Below are positions 44,928-54,214 of a DNA stretch of 64,000 nucleotides, one piece after another. The stretch is from Novosphingobium mathurense. Its GTDB lineage: Bacteria > Pseudomonadota > Alphaproteobacteria > Sphingomonadales > Sphingomonadaceae. The notes beneath the pieces were generated by a model that made no database searches, was not told the origin of the DNA, and saw nothing but the letters and a program-made list of their open reading frames with translations. A program made the translations under genes and the position numbers. Location: assembly GCF_900168325.1 (NCBI RefSeq), contig NZ_FVZE01000010.1, positions 1 through 64,000 on the forward strand, read 5' to 3'. Position 1 is the stretch's first letter. Each line of letters starts with the position of its first letter.

Positions 44928-46850
44928 ATGACCGCCAACCCGGCAACGCCCCTCCTCGACACTGTCGATACGCCCGTTGACCTGCGCAGGCTCAAGCCCG
45001 CGCAGTTGCGCCAGCTCGCCGATGAACTGCGCGAGGAAATGATCTCCGCCGTCGGCCAGACCGGGGGCCACCTCGGCTCCGGCCTCGGCGTCGTCGAGCT
45101 GACAGTGGCGCTTCACTACGTCTTCAACACGCCCGAGGACCGGCTGATCTGGGACGTCGGCCACCAGGCCTACCCGCACAAGATCCTCACCGGGCGGCGC
45201 GATCGCATCCGCACCCTGCGCCAGGGCGGCGGTCTCTCCGGCTTCACCAAGCGCAGCGAAAGCGAATACGATCCCTTCGGCACCGCGCATAGCTCCACCT
45301 CGATCTCGGCAGCACTGGGCTTTGCCATCGCCAACAAGATCAAGGGCCAGCCGGGCCGCGGCATCGCCGTGATCGGCGACGGCGCGATGAGTGCGGGCAT
45401 GGCCTACGAGGCGATGAACAACGCGCGCGAGGCGGGCAACCGCCTGATCGTGATCCTCAACGACAACGACATGTCGATCGCCCCGCCGGTGGGCGGGCTT
45501 TCCGCCTATCTGGCCCAGCTCGTGTCCTCACGCCCGTTCCTCAACATCCGCGACTTCGCGCGCAAGGTTTCGCGCCGCCTGCCCGAAGCGCTGCACCGCG
45601 CGGCGAAGAAGACCGACGAATTCGCCCGCGGCATGGCCATGGGCGGCACCCTGTTCGAGGAACTGGGCTTTTACTACGTCGGCCCGGTCGACGGCCACAA
45701 CCTCGACCAGTTGATCCCGATTTTCGAGAACGTGCGCGACGCTGCCGAAGGTCCGATCCTGATTCACGTCGTGACCAAGAAGGGCAAGGGCTATGCCCCG
45801 GCCGAGGAAGCGGCGGACAAATATCACGGTGTACAGAAATTTAATGTCGTCACCGGCGAGCAGGCCAAGGCCCCTGCCGGTCCGCCCAGCTATACCGGCG
45901 TATTTGCCAAGGCCCTGATCGCCGAGGCGCAGAACGATCCGCGGGTCTGCGCGATCACGGCGGCCATGCCGTCCGGCACCGGGCTCGACAAGTTCGCCAG
46001 CCAGTTCCCGGACCGCAGCTTCGACGTCGGCATCGCCGAACAGCACGCGGTGACCTTCGCTGCCGGTCTGGCCGCGCAGGGCATGCGCCCGTTCTGCGCA
46101 ATCTACTCGACGTTCCTGCAGCGCGCCTTCGACCAGGTCGTGCACGATGTCGCGATCCAGAACCTGCCGGTGCGCTTCGCCATCGACCGTGCCGGCCTCG
46201 TCGGTGCCGACGGTGCGACCCATGCAGGTTCTTTCGACGTGACCTATCTGGCGACGCTCCCCAACTTCGTGGTCATGGCCGCCGCCGACGAAGCGGAACT
46301 GGTCCACATGGTCCACACCGCCACGCAGCATGACAGCGGCCCGATCGCCTTCCGCTATCCGCGCGGCAACGGCACCGGCGTCGCCCTTCCCGACAAGCCC
46401 GAAGTGCTGGAAATCGGCAAGGGACGCATCGTTCGGGAAGGCACCAAGGTCGCCCTGCTCTCCCTCGGCACCCGCCTCGGCGAGGCGCTGAAGGCAGCCG
46501 ACGCGCTGGAAGCCAAGGGCCTTTCGACCACCGTTGCAGACCTGCGCTTCGCCAAGCCGCTCGACAGCGAACTGATCCGAAAGCTGATGCTCAGCCACGA
46601 AGTGGTCGTCACTGTCGAGGAAGGCGCGATCGGCGGCCTTGGCGCGCACGTCCTCACCATGGCGAGCGACGAAGGCCTGACCGACAACGGCCTCAGGATC
46701 CGCACCATGCGCCTACCGGACGTGTTCCAGGACCACGACAAGCCCGAAGCGCAGTACGACGAGGCCGGGCTGAACGCCCCGCAGATCGTCGACACCGTGC
46801 TCAAGGCGCTGCGCCACAACAGCGCGGGCGTGAACGAAGCGCGCGCCTGA
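44928..46850 (+). CDS. dxs: 1-deoxy-D-xylulose-5-phosphate synthase
   Basis: A 640-residue thiamine-diphosphate enzyme that opens the MEP isoprenoid pathway. It shows the thiamine-binding GDGAMSAGMAYEAMNNAR, the GHLGSGLGVVELTVALHYVF start and the DRAGLVGADGATHAG signature. Standard length. It lies about 110 bp after the Zur-like gene. Confidence 0.97.
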   Translation: MTANPATPLLDTVDTPVDLRRLKPAQLRQLADELREEMISAVGQTGGHLGSGLGVVELTVALHYVFNTPEDRLIWDVGHQAYPHKILTGRRDRIRTLRQGGGLSGFTKRSESEYDPFGTAHSSTSISAALGFAIANKIKGQPGRGIAVIGDGAMSAGMAYEAMNNAREAGNRLIVILNDNDMSIAPPVGGLSAYLAQLVSSRPFLNIRDFARKVSRRLPEALHRAAKKTDEFARGMAMGGTLFEELGFYYVGPVDGHNLDQLIPIFENVRDAAEGPILIHVVTKKGKGYAPAEEAADKYHGVQKFNVVTGEQAKAPAGPPSYTGVFAKALIAEAQNDPRVCAITAAMPSGTGLDKFASQFPDRSFDVGIAEQHAVTFAAGLAAQGMRPFCAIYSTFLQRAFDQVVHDVAIQNLPVRFAIDRAGLVGADGATHAGSFDVTYLATLPNFVVMAAADEAELVHMVHTATQHDSGPIAFRYPRGNGTGVALPDKPEVLEIGKGRIVREGTKVALLSLGTRLGEALKAADALEAKGLSTTVADLRFAKPLDSELIRKLMLSHEVVVTVEEGAIGGLGAHVLTMASDEGLTDNGLRIRTMRLPDVFQDHDKPEAQYDEAGLNAPQIVDTVLKALRHNSAGVNEARA

Positions 46851-46955
46851 CCGGCAGGCGCAGGGGCACCTGCGGCGGCCCCTCGCGCGCAAGTCCCATT
46901 CAGGGTGAACTTTGCGCGGTGGGCGCGCGCCGCTTCTTCGTGATTGCGAGCCGGG

Positions 46956-48284
46956 TTACCAGTCGTAGGCCTTAGGCAGGTAGGTCCGGTCGAGGTCCTT
47001 GTAGCGTTCCTTCAGGCGGCTCTGGTGATTGTCCAGCGGCTGCTTGACGCCGTCGATCCATACCTGGAGCGGCGCCGAGGACAGTTCCAGCGGATCGCCG
47101 TCCCAGACCACCACGTCGCCCACCGCGCCGGGCGCCAGGACGCCGGCGCGCATGTGGCCGTTGCGACCGTCCATGCCGCTGATCTCGGCAGGGACCGAGG
47201 TGATCGCAGCCAGTGCCTCTCCCCAGCTCAGGCCTGCCGCGCCGGGGATCCTGTTCAGCGCGACGAGGTTGCCGGCCTCCTGCGGTGCGTAACGCGGTTG
47301 GTTGTCGTTCGCGAGCATGCCGATCGCGACCTTGACGCCTGCCCGCTTCATCCGGCCGACATTGGATTGAGTGGCAGCGATGCGGTCGAACTGCGCAGGC
47401 AGGTCATTCAGCGCCATGGCGATCACCGGCACGCCTGCCGTTGCGATCTCGCCGGCGACGAGCCAGCCTTCGCTCGCACCGACCAGCACGAGGTCGAGCT
47501 TGGGAAAATCGCGCTTCAACGAGAGTACCGAGCGGATGTCGGCCGCGCGTTCCACTTCGACGTAGAGCGGCTGCGTCCCGGCGATGACCGGTGCCAGCGC
47601 AGCGGCATCGGCGCGCGTCAGCATCGCGTCCGACTTGCGATCCGCGCCCGGTGTCATGGCCGCAACGTCCTTTGCCTCGCGCAGGGCATTGCGCAAGGCG
47701 ACGTAAGCCGCGACGCGGCTGCCGCCGGCGAGCTTCGCCCCGCCTTCACCCAGCGCGACAACCTGGAAGGCTCGGGCCTTCGTCACCGCGTCGGGATCGG
47801 CGCCGAGATCGATCAGTGCGCCCTGCCCGGCGAAGATCGAATTGCCGTTGAACGGCGTCACGCTGGCACGCGTCACCCCGCCTTCGCGGCTGATGGCGAT
47901 GTGCTCGTTCGCCGGATTGATCGCGGGCGCGACGTCCAGCGCGGCGTTGAACGGCGATCCATCCGATCCGCGGTCGTCGCTCTCGCTCACTTCCTGCACG
48001 TCGAAGAGGCCCAGGTCGGTATAGTTCGCGAAGATGCCGGGGGTGACCCATTTGCCGCTGCCGTCGATCACCTCGACGCCTGCAGGCACGGCCACACCCG
48101 CCCCGGCGGCAACGACCTTGCCGCCGCGAACGACGACAGTGCCGCCCTCGATGGGCGCACTGCCGTCGCCGGTGGCAACCGTGGCATTGGTAATGGCGAA
48201 GTCCTGCGCGGAGACGAACGAGGGCACTGCGAGCGCCGCGGCACCGGCAAGCGCGACGGTAATGGTGACGGAGAGGCGCTTCAC
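46956..48284 (-). CDS. Periplasmic amidohydrolase, second of a pair
   Basis: 442 residues. A Sec signal (RLSVTITVALAGAAALAVPSFVSAQD) is followed by an amidohydrolase-like barrel: VIDGSGKWVTPGIFANYTDLG and a C-terminal WDGDPLELSSAPLQVWIDG. The canonical HxH metal motif after the first strand is replaced (FANYTD), so metal binding may be altered. It overlaps the preceding amidohydrolase by ATGA, and the two proteins probably act together. Confidence 0.85.
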   Translation of the reverse strand: MKRLSVTITVALAGAAALAVPSFVSAQDFAITNATVATGDGSAPIEGGTVVVRGGKVVAAGAGVAVPAGVEVIDGSGKWVTPGIFANYTDLGLFDVQEVSESDDRGSDGSPFNAALDVAPAINPANEHIAISREGGVTRASVTPFNGNSIFAGQGALIDLGADPDAVTKARAFQVVALGEGGAKLAGGSRVAAYVALRNALREAKDVAAMTPGADRKSDAMLTRADAAALAPVIAGTQPLYVEVERAADIRSVLSLKRDFPKLDLVLVGASEGWLVAGEIATAGVPVIAMALNDLPAQFDRIAATQSNVGRMKRAGVKVAIGMLANDNQPRYAPQEAGNLVALNRIPGAAGLSWGEALAAITSVPAEISGMDGRNGHMRAGVLAPGAVGDVVVWDGDPLELSSAPLQVWIDGVKQPLDNHQSRLKERYKDLDRTYLPKAYDW

Positions 48285-49660
48285 TTCACATCTCCTTCAC
48301 CGGGCTGGCCCAATTCGAAGTCGCTCACCGGGCGGCGCTTGGGATCGAGCGCGTCATACATCAGCGCCCCGTCGATCCAGACTTTCTCCGGACGGGTATA
48401 GACCGAGAGCGGATTGCCGTTCCACAGGACGACGTCAGCCATCTTGCCGGATTCCAGGCTGCCGGTCCGATCGGAAACGCCCATCGCCTTGGCCGGGTTA
48501 TAGGTGAACCAGCTCACCACCTGTGCGTCGGGAATGTCGATACCGATGCGTCGGCCGTCCGCCTGCGCCTTGGCCGCTTCCTGGTTGAGACGCTGGATGC
48601 CGTTTTCGCTATCGGAGTGGATGATCACGCAGACGCCTTCCTTCTGCAGCAGCGCCGCGTTTTCGGGAATGGCATCGTAGGCTTCCATCTTGAAGCCGTA
48701 CCAGTCGGCCCAGACGGCAGCGCAGATGTCGTTCTGCTTGAGCAGGTCGCCGATCTTGTAAGCCTCCACCGCATGGTGGAACGCGGCGACCTTGTAGCCC
48801 ATCTCCTTGGCCATATCGATCACCAGCGCCATCTCGTCGGCGCGGTAGCAGTGGTTCTGCACGAGGATCTCGCCGTCGAGCACGCCGACCAGCGTCTCGT
48901 TCGCGAGGTCGCGGTCGCGCTCCTCGTCCTTGGCGTACTTCTTGGCATCGAGCCACGTCTGCCGGTCGACAGCGAAGTTGCCCATGCGGGTCGAGGGCTT
49001 CTGGCCCTTCGATCCATAGACGCGCTTCGGGTTCTCGCCGCAGGCCATCTTCAGCGAATAGGGGGCGCCGGGGAACTTCATCCCCTGCACCGTCAGGCTC
49101 GGCACGTTCTTGAGCGTGACCGAACGTCCGCCCATGAGATTGGCCGAGCCGGGCAGGACCATCAGCGAGGTAACCCCGCCATTGGTGAGGGCGCGGGTGA
49201 AACCGGGGTCCTGCGGCCAGACCGAGTGCTCGGCCCAGACTTCAGGCGTGGTCGGGCTGGTCGCCTCGTTACCGTCGGCCAGGGCGTCGACGGAGGGTGA
49301 GGGATAGTCGCCCAGGTGGGAGTGCGCGTCGATCACCCCGGGGGTGACGAACTTGCCCGCGGCATCGACGCGGATGTAGCCATCGGGCACCGCAAGGTCG
49401 GGCCCGCCCACGGCAACGAGCCTGCCGTTCTCGAACAGCACCGTGCCGTTATCGATGCGCCCGCCGCGACCGTCATAGACCGTCGCGCCGACCAGTGCGG
49501 TGGGCCTGCCTGGATAGGGCCTGTAGGTCGAAGGATAGGGCGTCTCGACCGCCGCTTCCTTGTCCTTCTTCCTGGCCAGCGCGCCACCGGTCGGCAGCGC
49601 GAGGGCGATGCCCAGCGCAAGCACACCGGTCCATGGCCGCAATGCGGGCGGTACTTTCAT
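48281..49660 (-). CDS. Periplasmic amidohydrolase, first of a pair
   Basis: 459 residues. A signal peptide (RPWTGVLALGIALALPTGGALA) is followed by a full amidohydrolase domain with the metal motif GVIDAHSHLGDYP (HxH), AAFHHAVEAYK and VIIHSDSENG, and the C-terminal WNGNPLSVYTRPEKVWIDG. It resembles imidazolonepropionase/isoaspartyl-dipeptidase-like enzymes of environmental bacteria. AGGGG precedes the ATG at 49660. Upstream is a peptide transporter, which suggests peptide or amide-compound use. Confidence 0.88.
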   Translation of the reverse strand: MKVPPALRPWTGVLALGIALALPTGGALARKKDKEAAVETPYPSTYRPYPGRPTALVGATVYDGRGGRIDNGTVLFENGRLVAVGGPDLAVPDGYIRVDAAGKFVTPGVIDAHSHLGDYPSPSVDALADGNEATSPTTPEVWAEHSVWPQDPGFTRALTNGGVTSLMVLPGSANLMGGRSVTLKNVPSLTVQGMKFPGAPYSLKMACGENPKRVYGSKGQKPSTRMGNFAVDRQTWLDAKKYAKDEERDRDLANETLVGVLDGEILVQNHCYRADEMALVIDMAKEMGYKVAAFHHAVEAYKIGDLLKQNDICAAVWADWYGFKMEAYDAIPENAALLQKEGVCVIIHSDSENGIQRLNQEAAKAQADGRRIGIDIPDAQVVSWFTYNPAKAMGVSDRTGSLESGKMADVVLWNGNPLSVYTRPEKVWIDGALMYDALDPKRRPVSDFELGQPGEGDVK

Positions 49661-49677
49661 GACAAAACCCCTGTTCA

Positions 49678-49713
49678 CCAAAAAGAGCGGCCCGGGCGTT
49701 TCCACCCGGGCCG
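49678..49713 (-). terminator. Intrinsic terminator after the POT transporter
   Basis: On the minus strand CGGCCCGGG pairs with CCCGGGCCG around an 8-nt loop and is followed by CTCTTTTTGG. It lies between the transporter stop and the first amidohydrolase start, so the two are separated or only partly co-transcribed. Confidence 0.75.
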
Positions 49714-49728
49714 TCGCATTTGCGTCGT

Positions 49729-51384
49729 TCAGGTCGGCCGGTTTTCCGGGTGCATCCCGGCTTCCTGCGCCTCGAGCCCGACTTCGCCCTGACCCATCAG
49801 GCCATCGTCGTGATCGCGATCTTCGAGCGAATCGAGATGCATCCAGCGCTTGACGATCGGCGAGAGCAGCAGGACGACGACGGCAATGCCGATCGTGACC
49901 CAGCCGATCTTGCTGTAGATTGCCAGCGTGAGGTCCTTCGACATCTCGCCGCTTTCACCGCCGGTCGCTTCGCCGATCTTGCCGGCGACGAAGTTGCCGA
50001 CCGCGGTCATGTAGAACCAAGCGCCCATGATGAAGCTGCCCAGATGCGCCGGGGCCAGCCGCGTCATGGCCGAGAGGCCTACGGGCGAGAGACACAGCTC
50101 ACCGGTGGTGTGCAGCAGGTAGATCAGGAAGACGAAGACGACCGAGGTCATCACCGCCGGATCGCCGGTGCCCGCGCCCCAGACGAAGACGAGGAAGCCA
50201 AGGCCGACCTGGACCAGCGCAAGGCCGAACTTGGCCGGCGCCGAAGGCTCCAGCCCGCGCTTGGCGAGGATCTGCCAGAGACCGGCAAAGAGCGGCGCGA
50301 AGAGCACGATGTAGATCGGGTTGATCGACTGGAACAGGCTGGTCGGGACGCCGCCACGATCGACGTACTTGTCGGTGTAGAGGCTGAGCGAACCGCCCGC
50401 CTGCTCGAACAGGCCCCAGAACACGGGGTTGAGCGCGATCAGGAAGAGGATCGCGAAGATGCGTTCACGCGGCTCCTTGGGAAGCTTGAAGGCTTCGTAG
50501 AGCGTGTAGGCGAGCATCGCGACGCCAGTGATGATCAGCAGGTTCTGGATCACGTCCACGTACTGGATCAGGAACCAGATCACCGCGACCGCGGCAATGC
50601 CGGTGCCGTAGAGCTTGAACTCGTTGTTCTTCTGCAGCGGCCTGGGCGGCTCGCCCTGCCCCAGCAGTGCCGGTTTGCCGACGACGAAGATGATCAGGCC
50701 CAGCACCATGCCGATGCCGGCGAGGCCGAAGCCCCAGGACCAGCCGATCGTTTCGCCCAGGTAACCGACGAGGATCGTGCCGAGCGCCGCACCGACGTTC
50801 ACGCCCATGTAGAAGATCGTGTAGGCCGAATCGCGGCGGGCATCGGTCATCTTGTAGAGCTGGCCGACAATCACCGAGATATTGGCCTTGAGGAAGCCAG
50901 AGCCGACGATGATCAGCGAGAGCGCCAGCCAGAACACGTTGATCGCCGGATCCGCCTGCTTGACGGCCGGATCGGCCACGCCCTGCATGCCTTCCCAGGC
51001 CATGAACAGGTGGCCGAGCGCCAGCACGACGCCGCCGAACAGCACCGCCTTGCGCTGGCCCAGCCAGCGGTCGGCAAGGTAGCCACCCAGCACCGGGGTA
51101 ATGTAGACGAGGCTGGTATAGCCCCCGTAGATCAGCGAGGCGTCGCCGTCGTTGAACAGCCAGAACTTCGTCAGGTAAAGGATCAGCAGCGCGCGCATGC
51201 CGTAGTAGGAGAAGCGCTCCCACATCTCGGCATAGAACAGCACGAACAGGCCCCGGGGGTGGCCGACGAATTCCTCGCTCTTGCGGGTGGCGATGAGGCC
51301 GCCGATGGCGAGCGTAGCGAACAGGGCAAGCGCAGCGATTGCCGCGATCCAGTCACCCTCGTTCCAGTTTGTTATGTCCTTCAT
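49729..51384 (-). CDS. POT-family proton-dependent peptide transporter
   Basis: 551 residues with 12-14 membrane helices. It shows the POT motifs: ERFSYYGMRALLILYLTKF (ExxERFxYY), GGYLADRWLGQRKAVLFGGVVLALGH and FYMGVNVGAALGTILVGYLGE. It imports di- and tripeptides with protons. The C-terminus is acidic and cytosolic. The neighbouring amidohydrolases could process the same kind of substrate. Confidence 0.93.
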   Translation of the reverse strand: MKDITNWNEGDWIAAIAALALFATLAIGGLIATRKSEEFVGHPRGLFVLFYAEMWERFSYYGMRALLILYLTKFWLFNDGDASLIYGGYTSLVYITPVLGGYLADRWLGQRKAVLFGGVVLALGHLFMAWEGMQGVADPAVKQADPAINVFWLALSLIIVGSGFLKANISVIVGQLYKMTDARRDSAYTIFYMGVNVGAALGTILVGYLGETIGWSWGFGLAGIGMVLGLIIFVVGKPALLGQGEPPRPLQKNNEFKLYGTGIAAVAVIWFLIQYVDVIQNLLIITGVAMLAYTLYEAFKLPKEPRERIFAILFLIALNPVFWGLFEQAGGSLSLYTDKYVDRGGVPTSLFQSINPIYIVLFAPLFAGLWQILAKRGLEPSAPAKFGLALVQVGLGFLVFVWGAGTGDPAVMTSVVFVFLIYLLHTTGELCLSPVGLSAMTRLAPAHLGSFIMGAWFYMTAVGNFVAGKIGEATGGESGEMSKDLTLAIYSKIGWVTIGIAVVVLLLSPIVKRWMHLDSLEDRDHDDGLMGQGEVGLEAQEAGMHPENRPT

Positions 51385-51463
51385 GCGACCTCTTGTGGCC
51401 TTTCCTTGACGGCAGAGAAGGTATGAAGGGGGGCAAGGTAGCGGACAAAACGAGGGTGTAAAT

Positions 51464-51491
51464 GGGGGGGGCCCGCAGCGCGGCCCCCCCC
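51464..51491. repeat. G8/C8 hairpin
   Basis: GGGGGGGGCC (51464-51473) and GGCCCCCCCC (51482-51491) form a perfect 10-bp stem around an 8-nt loop, in the promoter region between the POT gene and ihfB. Homopolymer arms like these are prone to slippage, so length variation could alter expression. Confidence 0.6.
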
Positions 51492-51642
51492 ACCCTGTGC
51501 TTAAGGGTGCATTCTAAGGGATTACTGCTAAGCCATTGCGCATAAAGCCGTGGAATGGCATTTTCTCTTTTCGCAATCGGCAAAGTTCACGAAATTTTGT
51601 GATTCGCCCAAGCCATGAAGATTTTTTTGGGGGGACGTTGAA

Positions 51643-51924
51643 ATGATCAGATCGGAACTGCTGCAGGCCCTGGCGAAGGACAACCCTGAGCTGCGAACCG
51701 AAGACGTCGAGCGTGCGCTCGATACCTTCTTCGACGAGATCGCCCAGCGCCTCGCCGATGGTGGCCGCGTCGAACTGCGCGGCTTCGGCGCCTTCTCCAC
51801 CCGCCACCGCGACAGCCGCAAGGGCCGCAACCCGCGCACCGGGGAAACCGTGGAAGTTCCCGAGAAGAAGGTGCCCTATTTCAAGCCCGGCAAGGAAATG
51901 CGCGCCAAGCTGAACGTCAGCTAA
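51643..51924 (+). CDS. ihfB: Integration host factor subunit beta
   Basis: A 93-residue HU/IHF-family DNA-bending protein. MIRSELLQALAKDNPELRTEDVERALDTFF and the DNA-binding arm RGFGAFSTRHRDSRKGRNPRTGETVEVPEKKVPYFKPGKEMR are those of IhfB. It is preceded by a G-rich ribosome site (GGGGGGACG). Its role is in replication, recombination and transcription architecture, and it is also used by many phages. Confidence 0.95.
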   Translation: MIRSELLQALAKDNPELRTEDVERALDTFFDEIAQRLADGGRVELRGFGAFSTRHRDSRKGRNPRTGETVEVPEKKVPYFKPGKEMRAKLNVS

Positions 51925-51940
51925 GCCGCGCGCGGGCAAA

Positions 51941-51983
51941 CTTCGACGAGCCTGTCATCCCCCGCAGGCCGAGCCCGTCGAAG
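51941..51983. repeat. REP-like palindrome / terminator
   Basis: CTTCGACG (51941-51948) and CGTCGAAG (51976-51983) frame an imperfect hairpin with inner arms around GCCTG/CAGGC. This is a copy of the CTTCGACA-AGCTCAGG-type extragenic repeat common in sphingomonads. It follows ihfB and probably serves as its 3' end structure. A degenerate relative is seen at about 38955-38980. Confidence 0.6.
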
Positions 51984-52051
51984 CGCCCGCATGCGTCCCT
52001 TTGCCAGATTCCCCGCTCATGCCCTGACCTGGCCCGCGCCGGGACCAACTC

Positions 52052-53113
52052 TTACGCATAATCGCGCGCGACGCGGATTTTCTGCTGGCTGCGTTCGGGA
52101 ACCCACTTGATGGTGGGCGCCGGCCGCCCCTTGTCTACCTGAATCAGCGCCGCGCCCGGGGCATCGATATCGGCATTGTAGATGGTGACCGTCGCCGGCA
52201 CGCTCGACTGGAAGTAAAGAACCGGCGCCTTGTTGGTGGCATCGGCGCGAACCACCGGACTGTCGAGCACGTAGTTCGGACCGCTTCCTCCGAAGAACGA
52301 AAAATGCCCGATCCAGCCGGTGCCGCCGCGCTTGACCGGATTTTCGCTGCGGCAGTTCTTGAGCGTGCCGGTATTCCAGAGCCGGTAGTTGAGCTTGTTC
52401 CCGCTCGAAAGGCAGTTTTCCATGTAGACGTCCTGCGACTTGGTGTCGAAGCCCCCGTCGCTCGATCCGGTTGCCACACAGGAATAGTAGCGAATCTTGC
52501 TGTTCCCGCGCTCGTCGGAGAAGCCGTCACCATTCCAGTACTGGTCGGACGGACGCTGGGTTTCGCAGAAATCGTGCGCCTCGACACGGCGATAGACGAT
52601 GTCGTGCGCCTCATCGTCGAGCGCGAAACCGACGCAATAGTTCGCGCATTCGCCATTGCCCCGCGCCACGACATCCTCGATCAGCCCGCGCGTCGAGCCA
52701 TAGCGGACCCGCATGAAGTTGCGCGCCAGCCGGGCGGCATTGACGCGCCGGACGGTAAAGTCGCTGACCGGCGCGGGCACATCGGGATGGTTCCAGGACC
52801 AGTTCTCGATGAAGCGGTACATGTTGGCGACCTGGCAGTCCTCGATGGCGACAGTCTCGGTCGTCGTATGGAAAAAGCGGATCGCGCCATTGCCCAGGTC
52901 GAGAAAATAGCAGTTGCGAATAAGGGTGTTGCTCTCGGCCTTGATCGCCGTGCCGCCATCGGTACCCGACCCGCCGGGCGAACGCGTGCCCCGGAACGTG
53001 CGCCCGTCGATGATCGTCTGGTAGGCACTCTGCGCCCAGATCAGCGATGGCCTCAGCACTATTCCGGCGGCGGCTGTCCCGATGAGTCCACGGCGCGTGA
53101 GCAGTCCAGTCAT
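52052..53113 (-). CDS. Exported right-handed beta-helix protein
   Basis: 353 residues. A twin-arginine-like signal (LTRRGLIGTAAAGIVLRPSLIWAQ) precedes a long parallel beta-helix region with repeated short strands (NTLIRNCYFLDLGNGAIRFF, VAIEDCQVANMYRFIENW, SQDVYMENCLSSGNKLNYRLWN). Such folds are found in pectate-lyase-like and other polysaccharide-acting enzymes. No confident catalytic site is assigned. AAGGA precedes the ATG at 53113. Confidence 0.75.
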   Translation of the reverse strand: MTGLLTRRGLIGTAAAGIVLRPSLIWAQSAYQTIIDGRTFRGTRSPGGSGTDGGTAIKAESNTLIRNCYFLDLGNGAIRFFHTTTETVAIEDCQVANMYRFIENWSWNHPDVPAPVSDFTVRRVNAARLARNFMRVRYGSTRGLIEDVVARGNGECANYCVGFALDDEAHDIVYRRVEAHDFCETQRPSDQYWNGDGFSDERGNSKIRYYSCVATGSSDGGFDTKSQDVYMENCLSSGNKLNYRLWNTGTLKNCRSENPVKRGGTGWIGHFSFFGGSGPNYVLDSPVVRADATNKAPVLYFQSSVPATVTIYNADIDAPGAALIQVDKGRPAPTIKWVPERSQQKIRVARDYA

Positions 53114-53332
53114 GCAGTTCCATCCTTTCGTTACGGCAGGTCGACGAGAGGGCGGGGGGTTGCCGCAGGACTGCGGCCAGCGCATTGATATTTCTTTAAG
53201 TTTGGACCTTAAGCCGGATTTAACCATAGGACTTCGGGCAATAGCCCTGCAGATGCAACACCGCGCGCCCGGGCACTGTATGCGGATTGCGCAGCGGCAC
53301 GCAGCCAGCTAGGAGCCGTTTTCCTGCGACGT

Positions 53333-53417
53333 GCGGACGTGGCGGAATGGTAGACGCTGCGGACTTAAAATCCGCTTGGGTATCCCAGTGCGGGTTCGAG
53401 TCCCGCCGTCCGCACCA
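53333..53417 (+). tRNA. tRNA-Leu (anticodon UAA)
   Basis: An 85-nt class II tRNA. The acceptor arms GCGGACG and CGTCCGC pair, the anticodon loop reads CTTAAAA (UAA anticodon), there is a long variable arm, the T arm has GTTCGAGTC, and the encoded CCA ends at 53417. Confidence 0.95.
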
Positions 53418-53420
53418 AAA

Positions 53421-53453
53421 AACACCCCGGACCTGCGCTGATCCGGGTGTTTA
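53421..53453 (+). terminator. tRNA terminator
   Basis: AACACCCCGGA (53421-53431) and TCCGGGTGTT (53442-53451) form a stem with a single bulged C, followed by TT. It begins 4 nt after the tRNA. Confidence 0.65.
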
Positions 53454-53547
53454 CCGGATCGAAACCATGCAAAGGTGATAAAACCGTACTGCAGTTGTCT
53501 TCGGCAATGCAGATCGTAGCAACAGGTGTCGCCAGAGCGCGAGTACC

Positions 53548-54195
53548 ATGGGGGGTACGCTCGCAATGAAATACCCGGGAATTCTGTCCGAGCCCGAGGC
53601 AGGTCAAATCGACGACCACAACGAAAAGCGCATTCAGCCGCGCTTTGCGCTCATGCTGCGCAGCGCCAAGCTTGTCGGCCCCAGTGGCGAATTTCTCTGC
53701 ATCGTCAGGGACGTTTCCGAAAGCGGCGCGAAGCTGAAGATCTTCCATCCGGTCGTCAACGACGAGCCATTGGCGCTCGAAATCGCGACCGGCGAACAGT
53801 TCGGGATCGAGAAGGTCTGGGAAAAGGACGGCGAAGCCGGTGTCCGGTTCCTCGATTCGGTCGATATCATGCGTTTCATCGCCGAAGCGGGTCCGTTCCC
53901 CAAGCGGCCGGTCCGGATCAGGGTCAACCACGGAGTCACCCTGTCCTTCGCCGGTACGACGGCTTCCGCAACGGTCTGCGACCTGTCGCGCCAGGGCGCG
54001 CGCATCGAAACGTCGCAGCATCTGGCGATCGGCCAGACGATCCGGATCGGCGGGGATCATCTTCCCGAATTCGAAGCCACCGTATGCTGGCGCAAGCACC
54101 CGGCCTATGGCCTGGTCTTCCGGCAGCTCATGAGCATGGAAGAACTGGCCCAGCGCGTCTACCGCATGCAGTTGCAGGGTCCGGGCACGGCCTGA
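53548..54195 (+). CDS. Protein with two PilZ-like domains
   Basis: 215 residues. The first PilZ-like domain has RIQPRFALML and IVRDVSESGAKLKIFHP; the second has KRPVRIRVNHGVTLSF and VCDLSRQGARIETSQ. Both carry the Dx(S)xxG motif, while the RxxxR part is clear only in the first. It is probably a c-di-GMP receptor; the second domain may have lost binding. A start at 53566 with a G-rich site upstream is an equally good choice. Confidence 0.78.
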   Translation: MGGTLAMKYPGILSEPEAGQIDDHNEKRIQPRFALMLRSAKLVGPSGEFLCIVRDVSESGAKLKIFHPVVNDEPLALEIATGEQFGIEKVWEKDGEAGVRFLDSVDIMRFIAEAGPFPKRPVRIRVNHGVTLSFAGTTASATVCDLSRQGARIETSQHLAIGQTIRIGGDHLPEFEATVCWRKHPAYGLVFRQLMSMEELAQRVYRMQLQGPGTA

Positions 54196-54214
54196 GCCGG
54201 CAAGACAGGCGTAA

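Noticed and set aside
49720..51426. 568-codon plus-strand ORF over the POT transporter
   Set aside because: Composition (Asp/Arg/His/Gln-rich) is the reverse reading of membrane helices; the transporter motifs are unambiguous.
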